Both the position numbers and the translations under genes were made by a program. 64,000 bases of DNA, taken from contig NZ_JAERRF010000028.1 of assembly GCF_016741875.1 (NCBI RefSeq), forward strand, positions 55,132-119,131. Direction: 5' to 3'. This document shows, piece by piece, positions 42,360 through 50,832 of the stretch. Position 1 is the stretch's first letter. Each line of letters begins with the position of its first letter. The stretch comes from Streptomyces coffeae (GTDB lineage: Bacteria > Actinomycetota > Actinomycetes > Streptomycetales > Streptomycetaceae). The notes below the pieces were generated by a model. It saw nothing but the letters and a program-made list of their open reading frames with translations. It was not told where the DNA came from and did not search any database.

Positions 42360-43964
42360 GTGAGCACTGCTTCCACCGGTAAACCCGTCGTACTCATCGC
42401 CGAAGAGCTGTCGCCGGCCACCGTCGATGCCCTGGGCCCGGACTTCGAGATCCGGAGCTGTAACGGCGCGGACCGCGCCGAGCTGCTTCCCGCCCTCGCC
42501 GATGTGGACGCGATCCTCGTCCGCAGCGCGACGAAGGTCGACGCGGAGGCCATCGCCGCGGCGAAGAAGCTGAAGGTGGTCGCTCGCGCGGGTGTCGGTC
42601 TGGACAATGTGGACGTCTCGGCCGCCACCAAGGCGGGCGTCATGGTCGTCAATGCCCCGACGTCCAACATCGTCACCGCCGCCGAGCTGGCGTGCGGTCT
42701 GCTGGTCGCCACCGCCCGTAACATCCCGCAGGCCAATGCGGCGCTGAAGAACGGCGAGTGGAAGCGCAGCAAGTACACCGGTGTGGAGCTCAGCGAGAAG
42801 ACCCTCGGTGTGGTCGGGCTCGGCCGGATCGGCGTTCTGGTGGCCCAGCGGATGTCCGCGTTCGGGATGAAGATCGTCGCTTACGACCCCTATGTGCAGC
42901 CCGCGCGCGCCGCCCAGATGGGTGTGAAGCTGCTCTCGCTGGACGAGCTGCTCGAGGTCTCCGACTTCATCAGCGTCCACCTCCCCAAGACCCCCGAGAC
43001 CCTCGGCCTGATCGGTGACGAGGCGCTGCGCAAGGTCAAGCCCGAGGTCCGGATCGTCAACGCCGCGCGCGGCGGGATCGTGGACGAGACGGCGCTGGCC
43101 GCCGCCGTCAAGGAGGGGCGGGTCGCCGCGGCCGGTCTGGATGTGTTCTCCCAGGAGCCGTGCACCGACTCCCCGCTCTTCGAGTTCGACAATGTGGTCG
43201 TCACCCCCCATCTGGGCGCCTCCACCGGTGAGGCCCAGGAGAAGGCGGGTATCGCGGTCGCCCGCTCGGTGCGGCTGGCGCTCGCGGGCGAGCTGGTCCC
43301 GGACGCGGTGAACGTCCAGGGCGGTGTGATCGCCGAGGACGTCCGCCCCGGGCTGCCGCTGGCCGAGAAGCTGGGCCGGATCTTCACCGCGCTCGCGGGC
43401 GAGGTCGCGGTGCGGCTCGATGTCGAGGTGTACGGCGAGATCACCCAGCATGACGTCAAGGTGCTGGAGCTCTCCGCGCTCAAGGGTGTGTTCGAGGACA
43501 TCGTCGACGAGACCGTGTCGTATGTGAACGCCCCGCTGTTCGCGCAGGAGCGCGGTGTCGAGGTGCGGCTGACCACCAGCTCGGAGTCGTCGGAGCACCG
43601 CAATGTGGTGACCGTGCGCGGCACCCTCGCCGGTGGCGAGGAGGTCTCGATCTCCGGCACGCTGGCCGGTCCCAAGCACCTTCAGAAGATCGTCGCCGTC
43701 GGTGAGTACGATGTCGATCTGGCCCTCGCCGATCACATGGCCTTCCTCCGCTACACCGACCGTCCGGGTGTGGTCGGCACGCTCGGCCGCATCCTCGGCG
43801 AGGCAGGGATCAACATCGCGGGCATGCAGGTCTCGCGTGCCACGGCCGGTGGGGCCGCCCTGGTGGCGCTGACCGTCGACGACACCATTCCGCCGGCTGT
43901 CCTCAGCGAGATCGCCGGTGAGATCGGGGCCACCTCGGCCCGCTCGGTCAATCTGGACGGCTAG
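42360..43964 (+). CDS. serA: D-3-phosphoglycerate dehydrogenase (long form with ASB and ACT domains)
   Basis: A 534-residue enzyme for the first step of serine synthesis. The catalytic part has VGLGRIGVLVAQRM (NAD loop), NAARGGIVDETAL (catalytic Arg), the acid in QEPCTDSPLFEF and TPHLGAST (catalytic His). It is followed by the allosteric-substrate-binding domain (residues 320-450) and a C-terminal ACT domain (DRPGVVGTLGRILGEAGINIAGMQ) that binds serine. The GTG at 42360 is preferred; an in-frame GTG at 42342 adds six residues that do not fit the family start. Confidence 0.95.
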   Translation: MSTASTGKPVVLIAEELSPATVDALGPDFEIRSCNGADRAELLPALADVDAILVRSATKVDAEAIAAAKKLKVVARAGVGLDNVDVSAATKAGVMVVNAPTSNIVTAAELACGLLVATARNIPQANAALKNGEWKRSKYTGVELSEKTLGVVGLGRIGVLVAQRMSAFGMKIVAYDPYVQPARAAQMGVKLLSLDELLEVSDFISVHLPKTPETLGLIGDEALRKVKPEVRIVNAARGGIVDETALAAAVKEGRVAAAGLDVFSQEPCTDSPLFEFDNVVVTPHLGASTGEAQEKAGIAVARSVRLALAGELVPDAVNVQGGVIAEDVRPGLPLAEKLGRIFTALAGEVAVRLDVEVYGEITQHDVKVLELSALKGVFEDIVDETVSYVNAPLFAQERGVEVRLTTSSESSEHRNVVTVRGTLAGGEEVSISGTLAGPKHLQKIVAVGEYDVDLALADHMAFLRYTDRPGVVGTLGRILGEAGINIAGMQVSRATAGGAALVALTVDDTIPPAVLSEIAGEIGATSARSVNLDG

Positions 43965-43985
43965 TCCGGCACCACGGACCCACCT

Positions 43986-44021
43986 GGGGCCCGGTTCCCG
44001 CTTCGGCGGGAACCGGGCCCC
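43986..44021 (+). terminator. Strong terminator of serA
   Basis: GGGGCCCGGTTCCCGC and its exact complement form a 16-bp stem closed by a TTCG tetraloop, 22 bases after the stop. It is the most stable hairpin seen in the window. Confidence 0.85.
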
Positions 44022-44078
44022 GTTGTGTGTCCGCGTATCAGCTGTGCACAGGGGCTTCCTGATCTTTTTCATCATGTG

Positions 44079-44145
44079 TTGAATAATCGGGGCGAGCTCG
44101 CTACGCTAACGGCTATGTGGAGAAAAACTCTCCAGATAGCCGTTA
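44079..44145 (+). promoter_or_regulatory. Promoter and 39-bp operator of the TetR/efflux operon
   Basis: TTGAAT (44079-44084) and TACGCT (44102-44107) are 17 bases apart, a good promoter. Directly after it comes an inverted repeat with 17-bp arms (44107-44123 and 44129-44145; the arms contain TAACGGCTAT and TGGAGA) and a five-base spacer, with a single mismatch. The operator covers the expected transcription start, so a bound TetR dimer would block it. The pattern predicts autorepression of the gene at 44182 and control of the exporter behind it. Confidence 0.75.
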
Positions 44146-44181
44146 TGGCTCTCCCGAAGCACGTCCCGCAGGAGTACGCCC

Positions 44182-44871
44182 GTGTCTGCTGACCTCCCTA
44201 CCTCTGCCGCGCCCCGGATGCGGGCCGACGCACGGCGCAATCGCGAGCAGATCCTGCGCGCCGCCCGTGAGGTCTTCGTCGGCGAGGGGCCCGACGCGCC
44301 GCTGGACGAGATCGCCCGGCGTGCGGGGGTCGGCATCGCCACGCTCTACCGGCGGTTTCCGCAGCGGGCCGATCTCTTCCGTGGGGTCGCCAACGAGGTC
44401 CTCACCGCACTCACCGACGCCGCGCGGGAGGCCCTCGCCGCCGAGGGCGACCCGGTGGAGGCGCTGCGCCGCTTTATGCACCGGGCCCTCGATCTCAAGA
44501 TCGGCTCCGTGATGCCCTCGTTGCTGGGCCGGGTCAGCCTCGACGAGATCCTCGACGGCGCAGGCGGTGACGCCGTGGACCCGATCGACGAACTACTCCT
44601 CCGCGCCCAGGCGGCCGGACAGATCCGCCCCGATGTCGTCTTCGGCGACATCACGATGATGATCATGCGGCTGTCCCGGCCGTTGCCCGGCGGTGGGCAG
44701 TTCCCGGACGACGACGCCCTCGCCCACCGCCACCTGGATGTGTACGTCGACGGGCTGCGCCCCAGCGGGTCGCCACGCCCCACCACCATGCTCAGCGGCC
44801 CGGCCGTGGACGCCCCCGCGTTCAAGCGACTCCGGGAGCGCGTGCTCGACGACGCCCGCGCCGACGACTGA
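44182..44871 (+). CDS. TetR-family regulator of the downstream exporter
   Basis: A 229-residue repressor. The N-terminal helix-turn-helix is RRNREQILRAAREVFVGEGP, then DEIARRAGVGIATLYRRFPQ (residues 20-65). The C-terminal ligand domain is all-helical. The last 40 residues (SPRPTTMLSGPAVDAPAFKR) form an extension common in this TetR subgroup. The GTG at 44182 has GGAG eight bases upstream. The gene precedes the DHA2 exporter by 60 bases on the same strand, and the 39-bp operator lies upstream of both. Confidence 0.92.
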   Translation: MSADLPTSAAPRMRADARRNREQILRAAREVFVGEGPDAPLDEIARRAGVGIATLYRRFPQRADLFRGVANEVLTALTDAAREALAAEGDPVEALRRFMHRALDLKIGSVMPSLLGRVSLDEILDGAGGDAVDPIDELLLRAQAAGQIRPDVVFGDITMMIMRLSRPLPGGGQFPDDDALAHRHLDVYVDGLRPSGSPRPTTMLSGPAVDAPAFKRLRERVLDDARADD

Positions 44872-44931
44872 ACCTCCCTTTCTCTCCGCTCGGCTTCTGC
44901 ACCATCAGAAAGATCGGAAAGGCAGCCCCTC

Positions 44932-46434
44932 ATGTCCCAGCCCACCGGCATACAGCCCGAGGCCAACCCTCGGCGCTGGCTGGCTCTGCTGTTCATCGGC
45001 CTCGCCCAGCTGATGATCGTCCTCGATATCACCATCGTGAACATCGCCCTGCCGTCCGCCCAGAAGGACCTGGGCATCACCGACGGCGACCGCCAGTGGG
45101 TGATCACGGCGTACACCCTGGCGTTCGGCAGTCTGCTGCTGCTCGGTGGCCGGATCGCCGACTACACCGGCCGCCGGCGTACCTTCCTGATCGGTCTGCT
45201 CGGCTTCGCCGGAGCCTCGGCGCTGGGCGGCGCGGCCTCCGGCTTCGAGACGCTGCTGCTGGCCCGTGCCCTCCAGGGCGCGTTTGCCGCGCTGCTCGCC
45301 CCCTCCGCGCTCTCCCTGCTCGCGGTGAACTTCACCGAACCGCGTGAACGCGCCAAGGCGTTCGGCATCTTCGGCGCCATCGCCGCGGGCGGCGGCGCGA
45401 TCGGCCTGGTCGTCGGCGGTGCGCTGACCGAATACCTCGACTGGCGCTGGTGCCTGTATGTGAATGTGCCGATCGCCGCCATCGCGGTCATCAGCTGGTG
45501 GGTGCTGCCCGCCGACACCCGCGCCGAGGGCCGGGCCCGTTTCGACATCCCCGGGGTGTTCCTGGCCGTGACCGGTCTGGTGGCCCTGGTCTACGGATGC
45601 AGCGAGGCCGAGTCCGAGGGCTGGGACTCGGGCATGGTGGCCGGTCTGCTCACCGCGGGCGTCGTGCTGCTCCTCGCCTTCATCCTGGTGGAGAAGCGGG
45701 TGAAGAACCCGCTGCTGCCGATGCGGGTGCTGGCGGACCGCACCCGGGGCGGCGCCTATCTGGCCGTCGGCCTCTCGGTGGTCGGCATGTTCGCCATGTT
45801 CCTGTTCCTCACCTACTACATGCAGGTCGTGAAGGGGTACTCGGCGCTGACCACCGGTCTGGCCTTCCTGCCGATGACCGCGTCGGTGCTGGTCTCCGCG
45901 GGCGGTTTCGCCTCGCGCCTCATCCCCAGGGTGGCGCCGCGGATGCTGGTCGGCCCCGGTCTGCTGATCGCGGCCACCGGTGTGGCACTGCTCGTCCCGC
46001 TGGACGTCGACAGCTCCTACGCGGCCGGTGTGCTGCCCTCGGAGATCCTGGTCGGCTTCGGTATGGGCCTGGTGATGGCCCCGGCGATGAACTACGCGAC
46101 GCACGGGGTGCGCGAGCAGGACGCCGGTGTCGCGTCCGCCACCGTCAACACCGCCCAGCAGATCGGCGGTTCGATCGGCACGGCGCTGCTCAACACCATC
46201 GCCACCAGCGCGACCGATGACTACAAGGCCGAGCACATGCACGAGATCACCCGGCAGAACATGCACGCGCATATGAAGGCCGGTCTGGTCGAGGGCTTCT
46301 CGGAGGCGTTCGTCTGGTCGTCCGCGATCCTCACCGGCGCGGCCATCGTGGTGACCCTGCTGATGAACACGCCACGGCCCTCCCGGGAGCCCGGCGCGCG
46401 GGACACCAGCCCCAAGGCCGTGCACCTGGGCTGA
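44932..46434 (+). CDS. DHA2-family (EmrB/QacA) MFS exporter
   Basis: A 500-residue membrane protein with 14 predicted helices. The DHA2 signatures are visible: LDITIVNIALPSAQKDLGIT (helix 1), WVITAYTLAFGSLLLLGGRIADYTGRR (motif A), and the antiporter motif C region AIAAGGGAIGLVVGGALTEY. Members pump drugs or secondary metabolites by proton antiport. The ATG at 44932 follows GGAAAGG. The adjacent TetR probably senses the exported compound or a proxy. Confidence 0.92.
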   Translation: MSQPTGIQPEANPRRWLALLFIGLAQLMIVLDITIVNIALPSAQKDLGITDGDRQWVITAYTLAFGSLLLLGGRIADYTGRRRTFLIGLLGFAGASALGGAASGFETLLLARALQGAFAALLAPSALSLLAVNFTEPRERAKAFGIFGAIAAGGGAIGLVVGGALTEYLDWRWCLYVNVPIAAIAVISWWVLPADTRAEGRARFDIPGVFLAVTGLVALVYGCSEAESEGWDSGMVAGLLTAGVVLLLAFILVEKRVKNPLLPMRVLADRTRGGAYLAVGLSVVGMFAMFLFLTYYMQVVKGYSALTTGLAFLPMTASVLVSAGGFASRLIPRVAPRMLVGPGLLIAATGVALLVPLDVDSSYAAGVLPSEILVGFGMGLVMAPAMNYATHGVREQDAGVASATVNTAQQIGGSIGTALLNTIATSATDDYKAEHMHEITRQNMHAHMKAGLVEGFSEAFVWSSAILTGAAIVVTLLMNTPRPSREPGARDTSPKAVHLG

Positions 46435-46462
46435 CGGCGGCGCCCCCGACCGCTGTCCCACG

Positions 46463-46498
46463 GGCCCCCGTTCCGCGCTCTCCCGCGGAACGGGGGCC
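46463..46498 (+). terminator. Terminator of the TetR/MFS operon
   Basis: GGCCCCCGTTCCGCG and CGCGGAACGGGGGCC form a perfect 15-bp stem with a six-base loop, 29 bases after the exporter stop. Confidence 0.8.
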
Positions 46499-46583
46499 TT
46501 GGTGGGCCTTTCGGCGCTGTGGCGGGGCGTCAGACAGCGGAGTCCGGCTGCGGGGCGCGCGCCGCCCGCCCCCGCCCGGCGGC

Positions 46584-46797
46584 ACCTGGCGGGAGCGGGT
46601 GGAGGCCATGGTCGCCCGGCTGCGGACCGTCATCGGCGGCCATCCCGCCGTGCTTCCGCTCACCCTCACTCACCGGCACCCCCCAGCCCGCCGACTTCCC
46701 GCACTTGGCCGATACGGCGCGGTACGCCCTTGGGGTGGACGCCGACCGGGAGTTCTTCGGGGGGCTCGCGGTGGTACTGCGGGGTCTGGGGGACTGA
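46584..46797 (+). pseudogene. Remnant of a TetR-family regulator (C-terminal domain, frameshifted)
   Basis: One frame reads TWRERVEAMVARLRTVIGGH, then PAVLPLTLTH. After about 46668 a second frame reads ADFPHLADTARYALGVDADR, then FFGGLAVVLRGLGD to the stop at 46797. Together these resemble the start and end of a TetR C-terminal domain (WRERLEALARALR-type helix and a final DxxFxxGLxxLLxGL-type helix, recalled). The DNA-binding domain and the middle are missing and the two pieces are out of frame. It lies between two efflux loci and may be a leftover regulator of one of them. Confidence 0.55.
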
Positions 46798-46861
46798 CCG
46801 GGACACCGGAGGGCCGCCCCCCGGCTCGGCAGAGGGGCGGCCCGGGTGACGCGGTCCGGGG

Positions 46862-48481
46862 TCAGCGGCCGGAGGCGGTCGTCGGGGCCGCCGCGTCATC
46901 GGTGGTGTCGTCCGTGCCGGTGTCGGTGGGGGTGCCGGCCGCGGCCGGGGTGGTGGTCCTGGCGACCCGCAGATGACGCAGGGTCACGGTCGCCAGGACG
47001 GCGCCCGCGATCAGGACAGTGGCTCCGGTGAGGCTCGAGATCTGCATGCCGTGGGTGAAGGCGTCACGCGCGGCGTCCAGCACCAGGTCCCCGGTCCGTC
47101 CGGGCAGTCGCTCGGCCACCGCGTTGGCGCTGCCCAGGGTTTCGCGCACCGCGTCCACCGCGGCGGGCGGCAGCCCGTCCGGCAGCGTGTCCTTGACGTC
47201 GGCGCGGTAGACGGCGGTGCCGACGCTGCCGAGCACGGCCATGCCCATCGCCCCGCCGAACTCCTGGCCGGTCTCCAGCAGGGCGGCGGCCGACCCGGCC
47301 CGCTTCGGCGGTACGGAGCCGATCGCCATGTCGGTGACCAGCGCCATCACCATGACGATGCCACTGGCGAGCACGGCGGCGCCGATGAGCACGGTCCACA
47401 GCGCGTCCGTACCGGCGAGCGCCAGTACCCCGTAGCCCACCGCTCCGACGACAAAGCCGCCGCTGATCACATAGGCGCGGTTGGCGCCGCGCTGGACGAG
47501 CACGCTCGCGATCGGCCCGGCGAACGCGACGGAGATCGAGGGGAGCAGGCTCCACAGCGCCGCCTCCAGCGGGCCCTTCCCCAGCACCGATTGCAGGTAC
47601 TGGGTGGTGAAGAAGGCCGAGCCCATCATGGCGAAGGTGGCGAGTGAGTTGATCGCGATCGACGGTCCGAAGCCGCGGTTGCGGAACAGCTCGGGGCTGA
47701 TCATGGCCTCGCGCCGGGTGCGCTGACGGTGTACGAAGGCCGCGCCGATGGCGAGACCGGCCACGATCGACAGCGCCGGGACCAGAGCCACGCTGTTGTC
47801 GGCCGACATCTTCTTCAGCCCGTAGATCACCGGGAGGACCGCGCCCATCGACAGCGGCACGCTCAGCAGATCGAACCGGCCGGGCTTGGGGTCCTTGAAC
47901 TCCGGTACCAGCACAGGCACCAGCACCAGCAGCAGCACCATCGCCGGGACGTTGACCAGGAAGACCGAGCCCCACCAGAAGTGATTGAGCATCACTCCGC
48001 TCATCACCGAGCCGAGCGCGATCCCGCCCGCCATGGCCGACGACCAGATCGCGATGGCCTGACCGCGCTGCTTCTCGTCCTGGAAGATATTGCGGACCAG
48101 AGCCATCGTGGAGGGCATCAGGGTCGCGCCGCCGATGCCGAGCACGGCCCGCGCGGCGATGAGCATCTCCGCGTTCCGCGCGTACGCCGCCGCGACGGAG
48201 GCGGCGCCGAACGCCACGGCGCCGCACAGCAGCAGCTTCCGGCGTCCGATCCGGTCTCCCAGCGCCCCCATCGTGATCAGCAGCCCGGCCAGCGCGAAGG
48301 CGTAGATGTCGAAGATCCACAGCTGTTGCGTCGAACTCGGGTGCAACTCCCGGCTGATTTGCGGGACCGCGAAGTACAGCACCGACACATCCATGGAGAC
48401 CAGGAGGAGCGGAAGCATCAGGACCGCGAAGGCGGTCCATTCCTTGCGTCCGGCACGGGAGTTGGGGGAAGTCGTTGTCAT
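46862..48481 (-). CDS. DHA2-family MFS exporter (second)
   Basis: A 539-residue membrane protein with 14 helices. Motifs: LMLPLLLVSMDVSVLYFAVP (helix 1), QLWIFDIYAFALAGLLITMGALGDRIGRRK (motif A) and the long extracytoplasmic loop before the last helices. It resembles SmvA-type quaternary-compound exporters. No ribosome site precedes the ATG at 48481; instead a good promoter ends seven bases upstream, so the mRNA is probably leaderless. It is divergent from the TetR gene at 48578. The C-terminus is a Thr/Ala/Asp-rich tail of about 30 residues. Confidence 0.92.
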   Translation of the reverse strand: MTTTSPNSRAGRKEWTAFAVLMLPLLLVSMDVSVLYFAVPQISRELHPSSTQQLWIFDIYAFALAGLLITMGALGDRIGRRKLLLCGAVAFGAASVAAAYARNAEMLIAARAVLGIGGATLMPSTMALVRNIFQDEKQRGQAIAIWSSAMAGGIALGSVMSGVMLNHFWWGSVFLVNVPAMVLLLVLVPVLVPEFKDPKPGRFDLLSVPLSMGAVLPVIYGLKKMSADNSVALVPALSIVAGLAIGAAFVHRQRTRREAMISPELFRNRGFGPSIAINSLATFAMMGSAFFTTQYLQSVLGKGPLEAALWSLLPSISVAFAGPIASVLVQRGANRAYVISGGFVVGAVGYGVLALAGTDALWTVLIGAAVLASGIVMVMALVTDMAIGSVPPKRAGSAAALLETGQEFGGAMGMAVLGSVGTAVYRADVKDTLPDGLPPAAVDAVRETLGSANAVAERLPGRTGDLVLDAARDAFTHGMQISSLTGATVLIAGAVLATVTLRHLRVARTTTPAAAGTPTDTGTDDTTDDAAAPTTASGR

Positions 48482-48488
48482 GCCAAGA

Positions 48489-48517
48489 AATATACGGTCG
48501 TATAAAACAACTGTCTA
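48489..48517 (-). promoter_or_regulatory. Promoter of the second exporter with operator in its spacer
   Basis: On the minus strand, TAGACA (48517-48512) and TATATT (48494-48489) are 17 bases apart, and the ATG follows seven bases later. The palindrome TATACG-GT-CGTATA (48491-48504, plus strand) overlaps the spacer and -10 element. The same half-sites, ATACG (48531-48535) and CGTAT (48551-48555), recur on the TetR side. Occupancy by the TetR at 48578 would block the exporter promoter. Confidence 0.7.
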
Positions 48518-48565
48518 GTACGAGCGTGTAATACGTACGTCTGGGACGCCCGTATGACAGCGGGA

Positions 48566-48571
48566 TAGGCT
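48566..48571 (+). promoter_or_regulatory. -10 element, leaderless start of the second TetR gene
   Basis: TAGGCT ends six bases before the ATG at 48578; no ribosome site lies between. The ATACG/CGTAT half-sites just upstream suggest autoregulation. Confidence 0.5.
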
Positions 48572-48577
48572 GGTGCT

Positions 48578-49171
48578 ATGGGACATCGAGAGGATCTGCT
48601 GGCCGGGGCGAAGCGTTGCCTGCTGGAGAAGGGCTGGTCGCGTACGACGGCGCGGGACATCGTGGCCGCCTCCGGCGCCAACCTGGCCTCCATCGGCTAC
48701 CACTACGGCTCCAAGGACGCCCTGATGCGGGAGGCGCTCTTCGCGGCCATGGGCGACTGGGGCGATGACGTCCAGCGGTCCCTCGAGGAAGACAGCACCA
48801 CCGGGAGCGATCTGGTCGGCCGGTTCGAGTCGGGCTGGACCCGGGCCCTGGAGCTGTTCAGCAAGCACCAGGCCGTGTGGCGGGCCCAGTTGGAGGCCAT
48901 CATGCAGGCCGAGAGCGACCCCGAGCTGCGGGAGGCGTTCGCCAGGGCCCAGCCGGAGGGGCGGTCGGGGCTGGTGGCTCTCTTCCACGGCGTCGACGAG
49001 AGCGAGGTCGACGAGGAGACCTCCCGGACCCTGGGCTCCTTCTATATGACGCTGGTGAGCGGCATGGTGGTCCAGATGGCCATCAACCCCGACCTCACCC
49101 CGGACGCCCAGGAGTTGGTCGAGGCCATGCGGCGGATCCTGGGCGGCACCCTGCCGGGTCCGTCGGACTGA
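48578..49171 (+). CDS. TetR-family regulator, divergent from the second exporter
   Basis: A 197-residue repressor. The DNA-binding domain reads REDLLAGAKRCLLEKGWSRT, then RDIVAASGANLASIGYHYGSKD (residues 4-50). The C-terminal domain is helical with an acidic segment (DESEVDEETSRTLGSFYM). Its divergent layout with the exporter and the shared ATACG half-sites make it the likely local repressor. Confidence 0.92.
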   Translation: MGHREDLLAGAKRCLLEKGWSRTTARDIVAASGANLASIGYHYGSKDALMREALFAAMGDWGDDVQRSLEEDSTTGSDLVGRFESGWTRALELFSKHQAVWRAQLEAIMQAESDPELREAFARAQPEGRSGLVALFHGVDESEVDEETSRTLGSFYMTLVSGMVVQMAINPDLTPDAQELVEAMRRILGGTLPGPSD

Positions 49172-49201
49172 CGTCCCGGGCCGCGCGGCGCCCGGGGCCG
49201 C

Positions 49202-49232
49202 TTGACCTTGACCAAGGGTCAGACCCCAGCGT
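49202..49232 (+). promoter_or_regulatory. MerR-type promoter with a 19-bp spacer
   Basis: TTGACC (49202-49207) and CAGCGT (49227-49232) are 19 bases apart, longer than the usual 17, and the spacer holds the inverted repeat TTGACC-AAG-GGTCAG (49208-49222). An over-long spacer with a central dyad is the hallmark of promoters that MerR proteins activate by untwisting DNA. Confidence 0.55.
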
Positions 49233-49274
49233 GAGGGTCACCGGGCACGGTGCCCGGGACGGAGGATGGCGACC

Positions 49275-50108
49275 GTGGAATCACCTTTGCTCAGCATTGG
49301 CGCCTTCGCGCGCAGAACGCGGCTGTCGCCCAAGGCGCTCCGGCTCTACGACCGGCTGGGGCTGCTGGCTCCCGACCATGTCGACGAGGCCACCGGCTAT
49401 CGCTGGTACCGCGACGACCAGGTGGAGCGGGCCCGGCTGGTGGCGCTGCTGCGGCGGTTGGACATGCCGCTGGAGCGGATCGGCCGGGTGCTGGAGCTCC
49501 AGGGGGAGCGGGCAGCGCGCGAGGTGGCGGACTACTGGGCCGCCGTCGAGGCGCGCACCGCCCGGCAGCGTTCCCTCGCGGCACACCTCCGTGACCGGCT
49601 GTCAGGCAGGAGACCCCGTATGTATGACATCAACATCCGCGAGGTCGGCGAGCAGACCGTGCTCACCGAGCGCCGCCATCTGCTCGCGGACGACCTCCCC
49701 ATGTGGATCAGCGCCGCCCTCGGCAGGCTCGAGGCCGCTGCCGCGGCGTGCGGCGATACCGCCGGTCCCGCCTTCGTCCTCTACCACGCCGAGGTCAGCG
49801 AGGAGAGCGATGGCCCGGCCGAGGCATGTGTCCCGGTCGCCGACCGCGCCGCAGCCGAGAAGTACGCCGCCGCGCACAGCCGTGAGGTGTCGCTGCGCCA
49901 TGAGCCCGCTCACCGGCTGGCGTACACCCGGCTGACCAAGGCCCAGGTCGTCCATCCGCAGATCACCTCGGCGTTCGACGCTGTCGAGCGCTGGACCTCC
50001 GACGAGGGCCTGACCGTCACCGGCCCCTGCCGTGAGGTCTACTTCGCCGACTGGTGCGCGGCGGGTCCGGAGGACGAGGTCTGCGATGTGGCGTTCCCCG
50101 TGAAGTGA
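49275..50108 (+). CDS. MerR-family regulator with a GyrI-like effector domain
   Basis: A 277-residue activator. The MerR helix-turn-helix is LLSIGAFARRTRLSPKALRL, followed by YDRLGLLAPDHVDEATGYRWY. A coiled-coil dimerisation helix (about 75-115) leads to a GyrI/BmrR-like ligand domain (about 120-277; INIREVGEQTVLTERRHL, then REVYFADW). Such fusions sense small drug-like molecules. The GTG at 49275 has GGAGG nine bases upstream; the ATG at 49266 directly abuts that ribosome site. The MerR-type promoter upstream implies autoregulation; no other target gene is obvious. Confidence 0.88.
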   Translation: MESPLLSIGAFARRTRLSPKALRLYDRLGLLAPDHVDEATGYRWYRDDQVERARLVALLRRLDMPLERIGRVLELQGERAAREVADYWAAVEARTARQRSLAAHLRDRLSGRRPRMYDINIREVGEQTVLTERRHLLADDLPMWISAALGRLEAAAAACGDTAGPAFVLYHAEVSEESDGPAEACVPVADRAAAEKYAAAHSREVSLRHEPAHRLAYTRLTKAQVVHPQITSAFDAVERWTSDEGLTVTGPCREVYFADWCAAGPEDEVCDVAFPVK

Positions 50109-50115
50109 CGCCCCC

Positions 50116-50145
50116 GGCGCGGCCCGCCCACCCGCGGGCCGCGCC
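50116..50145 (+). terminator. Terminator after the MerR gene
   Basis: GGCGCGGCCCGC and GCGGGCCGCGCC form a perfect 12-bp stem with a six-base loop, starting 8 bases after the MerR stop. It also lies just beyond the end of the convergent pseudogene, so it may serve both. Confidence 0.7.
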
Positions 50146-50159
50146 CCCCCGACTCCGCT

Positions 50160-50756
50160 TCAGAACTTCCCCGCCTGCTCCGCGGTGCGATGCCCCAGCC
50201 GCTGGGCGAACTCCGCGTGGAACCGCGCGGAGAGCGGCTGCCACCCCCAGAAGTCGAAGGCCAGCGCCCCGAGGTCGAAACCGGCCCCGAACCGCCACTC
50301 GGTGACCCGGGACCGATGCCGCACAGGCCGGGCAGACCACATCCGCCTCACCCGTCTCCTTCCAGCGCTCGATCGCCTCCCCGAACGGCCGCCAGACCTC
50401 CTCGTCCGGCTCGAAGCTCTCCGGATAGTCGATGACCACGGTGCGGGCGTCGCAGCGCGGACAGCTCACCTCGTCCGCCGTGCTCTCCCCCTGCCCCCGA
50501 CGTGGTCATCCCGCCCCACCAGCACCGCCACCGGCCCCGGCACCCACGCCGGATCCGAGGAGTCGTCAACCGCCCGGACCCACCGCGGGCCGGGCACATA
50601 TCCCTGGTCCACGGTCAGGCTGTACACCCCGTCGCCGGACAGCTCCCGGGTGATCAGCCCCTCGGCGACCATCCAGTCCACCATCCGCTCCGCCAGCGCC
50701 CCGGCCCCCTCGCCGGTCACCTCGACGTCGACGATCCGCTCGTAGGAGTCGCCCAT
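50160..50756 (-). pseudogene. Zinc-ribbon-type hypothetical gene with two frameshifts
   Basis: Three minus-strand frames carry consecutive parts of one protein. The first (ATG 50756) reads SYERIVDVEVTGEGAGALAE and on to PGPVAVLVGRDDHVGG. The second contains VSCPRCDARTVVIDYPESF, then EVWRPFGEAIERWKETGEAD and VVCPAC. The third reads SRVTEWRFGAGFDLGALAFD, then FWGWQPLSARFHAEFAQRLG. The first shift is at a G-rich run near 50490-50500, the second near 50310-50330. The CPRC and CPAC pairs would form one zinc ribbon. The parts fit together with nothing lost, so the breaks are recent or are sequencing errors. Function is unknown. Confidence 0.7.
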
Positions 50757-50832
50757 CGCCGCCCCACTCCTCCCCGCTGTCAGGGCGCTACTGTCGCACC
50801 CCCTCGGACACCGGGCCGTGTGCCGACCCCGC

